In this document: positions 31,886 through 33,063 of the stretch, piece by piece
How positions within the stretch are numbered: position 1 is the stretch's first letter
Layout of the letters: each line of letters begins with the position of its first letter
Assembly (NCBI GenBank): GCA_002403205.1
Contig: DHHJ01000019.1
Span: forward strand, 1-33,063
From: Anaerolineaceae bacterium UBA4775
Lineage (GTDB): Bacteria > Chloroflexota > Anaerolineae > Anaerolineales > Anaerolineaceae
Reading direction: 5' to 3'
Length of the DNA: 33,063 nt
The notes under the pieces: model-generated
Database searches by the model: none
The model's input: the letters and a program-made list of their open reading frames with translations, nothing else
Told to the model about the DNA's origin: nothing
Translations under genes and position numbers: made by a program

Positions 31886-33004
31886 ATGATGAAAAGCAGC
31901 CGTTATGAAAATCGGATCGTCAAATGCACCCAGTTGATCAAGAATGCCGATTTTGAGGCCTTGCTGTTGACGAAACCCTCCAACATGTTCTACCTGACCG
32001 GGGATGGTCGCCTGTGCGCCTTTGCCATCATCACCAAGCAGGGTGAAGTTGCAATAGGAGTCCCCAAAACCGATGTGGTGGATGTCGAAGCCTGTGCATA
32101 TTTTGACCGCATCACCGGGTTTGAAGATGAAGTGGGGATGATCCATGCCATCGCTGATCACCTGAAGTGCTTGGGCATCGAAAGTGGCACCCTGGGGCTG
32201 GAATACACCTTCCTGACCCAATCCATGCTGAAGATGGTCACACACCCCCATGCCAAACCTGAAACGGTCCAGGTCGGCGACGCCACGCCAATCCTCTCCG
32301 CATTGCGCATGGTCAAGGAACCGGGGGAACTCGACCTGCTGCGAGCAGCAGCCAAACGGGCAGAGATCGGCATGGAGGCGGCCGTCAAGGCCGTTCAGCC
32401 TGGCCAAACTGAGAGCCAGGTCGCTGCTGCGGCAGAATTTGCCATGCGCAATGCGGGTGCTGAAGGGTTCTGGCGGACATACGTATCCTCCGGCCCCCGG
32501 ACCAATATTGCCCATGGGCTGCCCACCAACCGGCAACTGCAAACCGGCGACCTCGTGATGATCGACATCCATCCCCTCGTGGATTGGTATAGCTCTGATA
32601 TTTGCCGTACCGTTTGTGTCGGGCAGCCAACAGAAGAACAGCAAACCGCTTATCAAGACTATCTGCATGCCCAACAAACCACCACTTCCCAAGTTAAAGC
32701 CGCCGTGGGCATCGCTGACCTGGAAAACACCTTTCATGACCTGTTGAGAGCCGCAGGCCACGGGGACCACATCTTTGGGCCACCCATCCACGGCGTCGGG
32801 ATTGATTTTGAAGAGGCACCCCTGCCCCCAGGACACGCCTTCTTCCACGGCGAGAAAGCGCCCCCGCCTTTACCTGAAAATGTCGTCCTCGCTGTGGGAA
32901 ACTGTGGCATTTACACGGGCAAGTGGGGCGTCCGGGTTGAAGACACGGTGATCATCCGGGAAGAAGGCCCTGAAATCCTCACCCACTATCCTTACAAACT
33001 TTGA
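31886..33004 (+). CDS. M24 family (Xaa-Pro peptidase/creatinase-like) protein
   Basis: A 372-residue protein of the M24 'pita-bread' fold with an N-terminal creatinase-type domain (about 10-140) and a C-terminal catalytic-type domain (about 150-372). Of the five usual metal ligands, Asp227 and Asp238 (DIHPLVDWYSSDICRT), His302 (PIHGVGIDFEE) and Glu352 (RVEDTV) are present. The Glu of the usual EPGIY is replaced: the sequence is GNCGIY with Asn339. It may therefore bind metal poorly or be a metal-free creatinase-like hydrolase, not an ordinary aminopeptidase P. The start may be either of two consecutive ATGs; AAAGGAA lies just upstream. No membrane or signal segment. Confidence 0.85.
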   Translation: MMKSSRYENRIVKCTQLIKNADFEALLLTKPSNMFYLTGDGRLCAFAIITKQGEVAIGVPKTDVVDVEACAYFDRITGFEDEVGMIHAIADHLKCLGIESGTLGLEYTFLTQSMLKMVTHPHAKPETVQVGDATPILSALRMVKEPGELDLLRAAAKRAEIGMEAAVKAVQPGQTESQVAAAAEFAMRNAGAEGFWRTYVSSGPRTNIAHGLPTNRQLQTGDLVMIDIHPLVDWYSSDICRTVCVGQPTEEQQTAYQDYLHAQQTTTSQVKAAVGIADLENTFHDLLRAAGHGDHIFGPPIHGVGIDFEEAPLPPGHAFFHGEKAPPPLPENVVLAVGNCGIYTGKWGVRVEDTVIIREEGPEILTHYPYKL

Positions 33005-33048
33005 GCCTCACTGTTCAAAGTGTAGCAGGGCACGATCATTTATAATCG

Positions 33049-33056
33049 AAGGAGGG
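33049..33056 (+). promoter_or_regulatory. Ribosome binding site of a gene beyond the window
   Basis: AAGGAGGG at 33049-33056 is seven bases from the end of the window, the right distance for a start codon just outside it. The coding region itself is not visible. Confidence 0.55.
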
Positions 33057-33063
33057 CATTTCC

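Noticed and set aside
33041..33046. TATAAT near the right edge taken as a promoter
   Set aside because: It overlaps the spacing needed for the AAGGAGGG at 33049, so transcription would start in the ribosome binding site; no -35 box fits.

Overview
The window looks like part of a chromosome from a Chloroflexi bacterium, probably class Anaerolineae. This is an inference from gene content and protein style, because no rRNA or other taxonomic marker is present. GC is moderate and coding density is high. Promoters are TTGACA/TATAAT-like. There is a Gram-positive-style T-box leader, and the Tad-type machinery has no outer-membrane secretin. No phage, transposase, CRISPR array, rRNA or tRNA gene was seen.

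Layout. (1) Positions 42-9915 hold a Tad/Flp-type pilus or secretion operon on the + strand, behind a clear promoter and closed by a strong terminator. The order is TadE-like, TadE-like, TadG-like, CpaB, CpaE/TadZ, TadB, TadC, a membrane TPR protein with a LysM-like C-terminus, and the CpaF/TadA ATPase. (2) Positions 9972-13203 hold a DUF192 gene, then gyrA behind a promoter and a short leader that looks like a transcription attenuator. (3) Positions 13210-16941 hold birA (-), a short membrane-anchored protein that may be a shortened DUF362 relative, a NagD-like HAD phosphatase (-), trpS, and a 45-residue membrane micro-protein. (4) Positions 17019-19438 hold a DUF885 metallopeptidase-like protein and a GrpB/UPF0157 protein (both -). 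(5) Positions 19587-24614 hold an alpha/beta hydrolase, a family 3 glycoside hydrolase and a glycosyltransferase-methyltransferase fusion (all +). (6) Positions 24654-26763 hold a radical SAM protein and an aldo/keto reductase (both -). (7) Positions 27028-31624 hold the phenylalanyl-tRNA synthetase operon (-): promoter, T-box leader with a UUC specifier, pheS, an inserted four-helix-bundle gene, pheT. (8) Positions 31886-33004 hold an M24-family protein lacking one usual metal ligand. A ribosome binding site for a further gene lies at the right edge.

How the genes work together. In the Tad block CpaF powers and TadB/TadC form the inner-membrane platform; CpaE/TadZ would place the machine, and TadE/TadG-type proteins are its minor pilin-like surface components. 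Pilin and prepilin peptidase genes must lie elsewhere. The Phe-tRNA synthetase operon should respond to uncharged tRNA-Phe. The rest is a mixed housekeeping and carbohydrate-metabolism stretch. The best second-look items are the gyrA leader, the four-helix-bundle insertion with its heptamer repeat, the TPR-LysM Tad protein, the glycosyltransferase-methyltransferase fusion and the altered M24 site.
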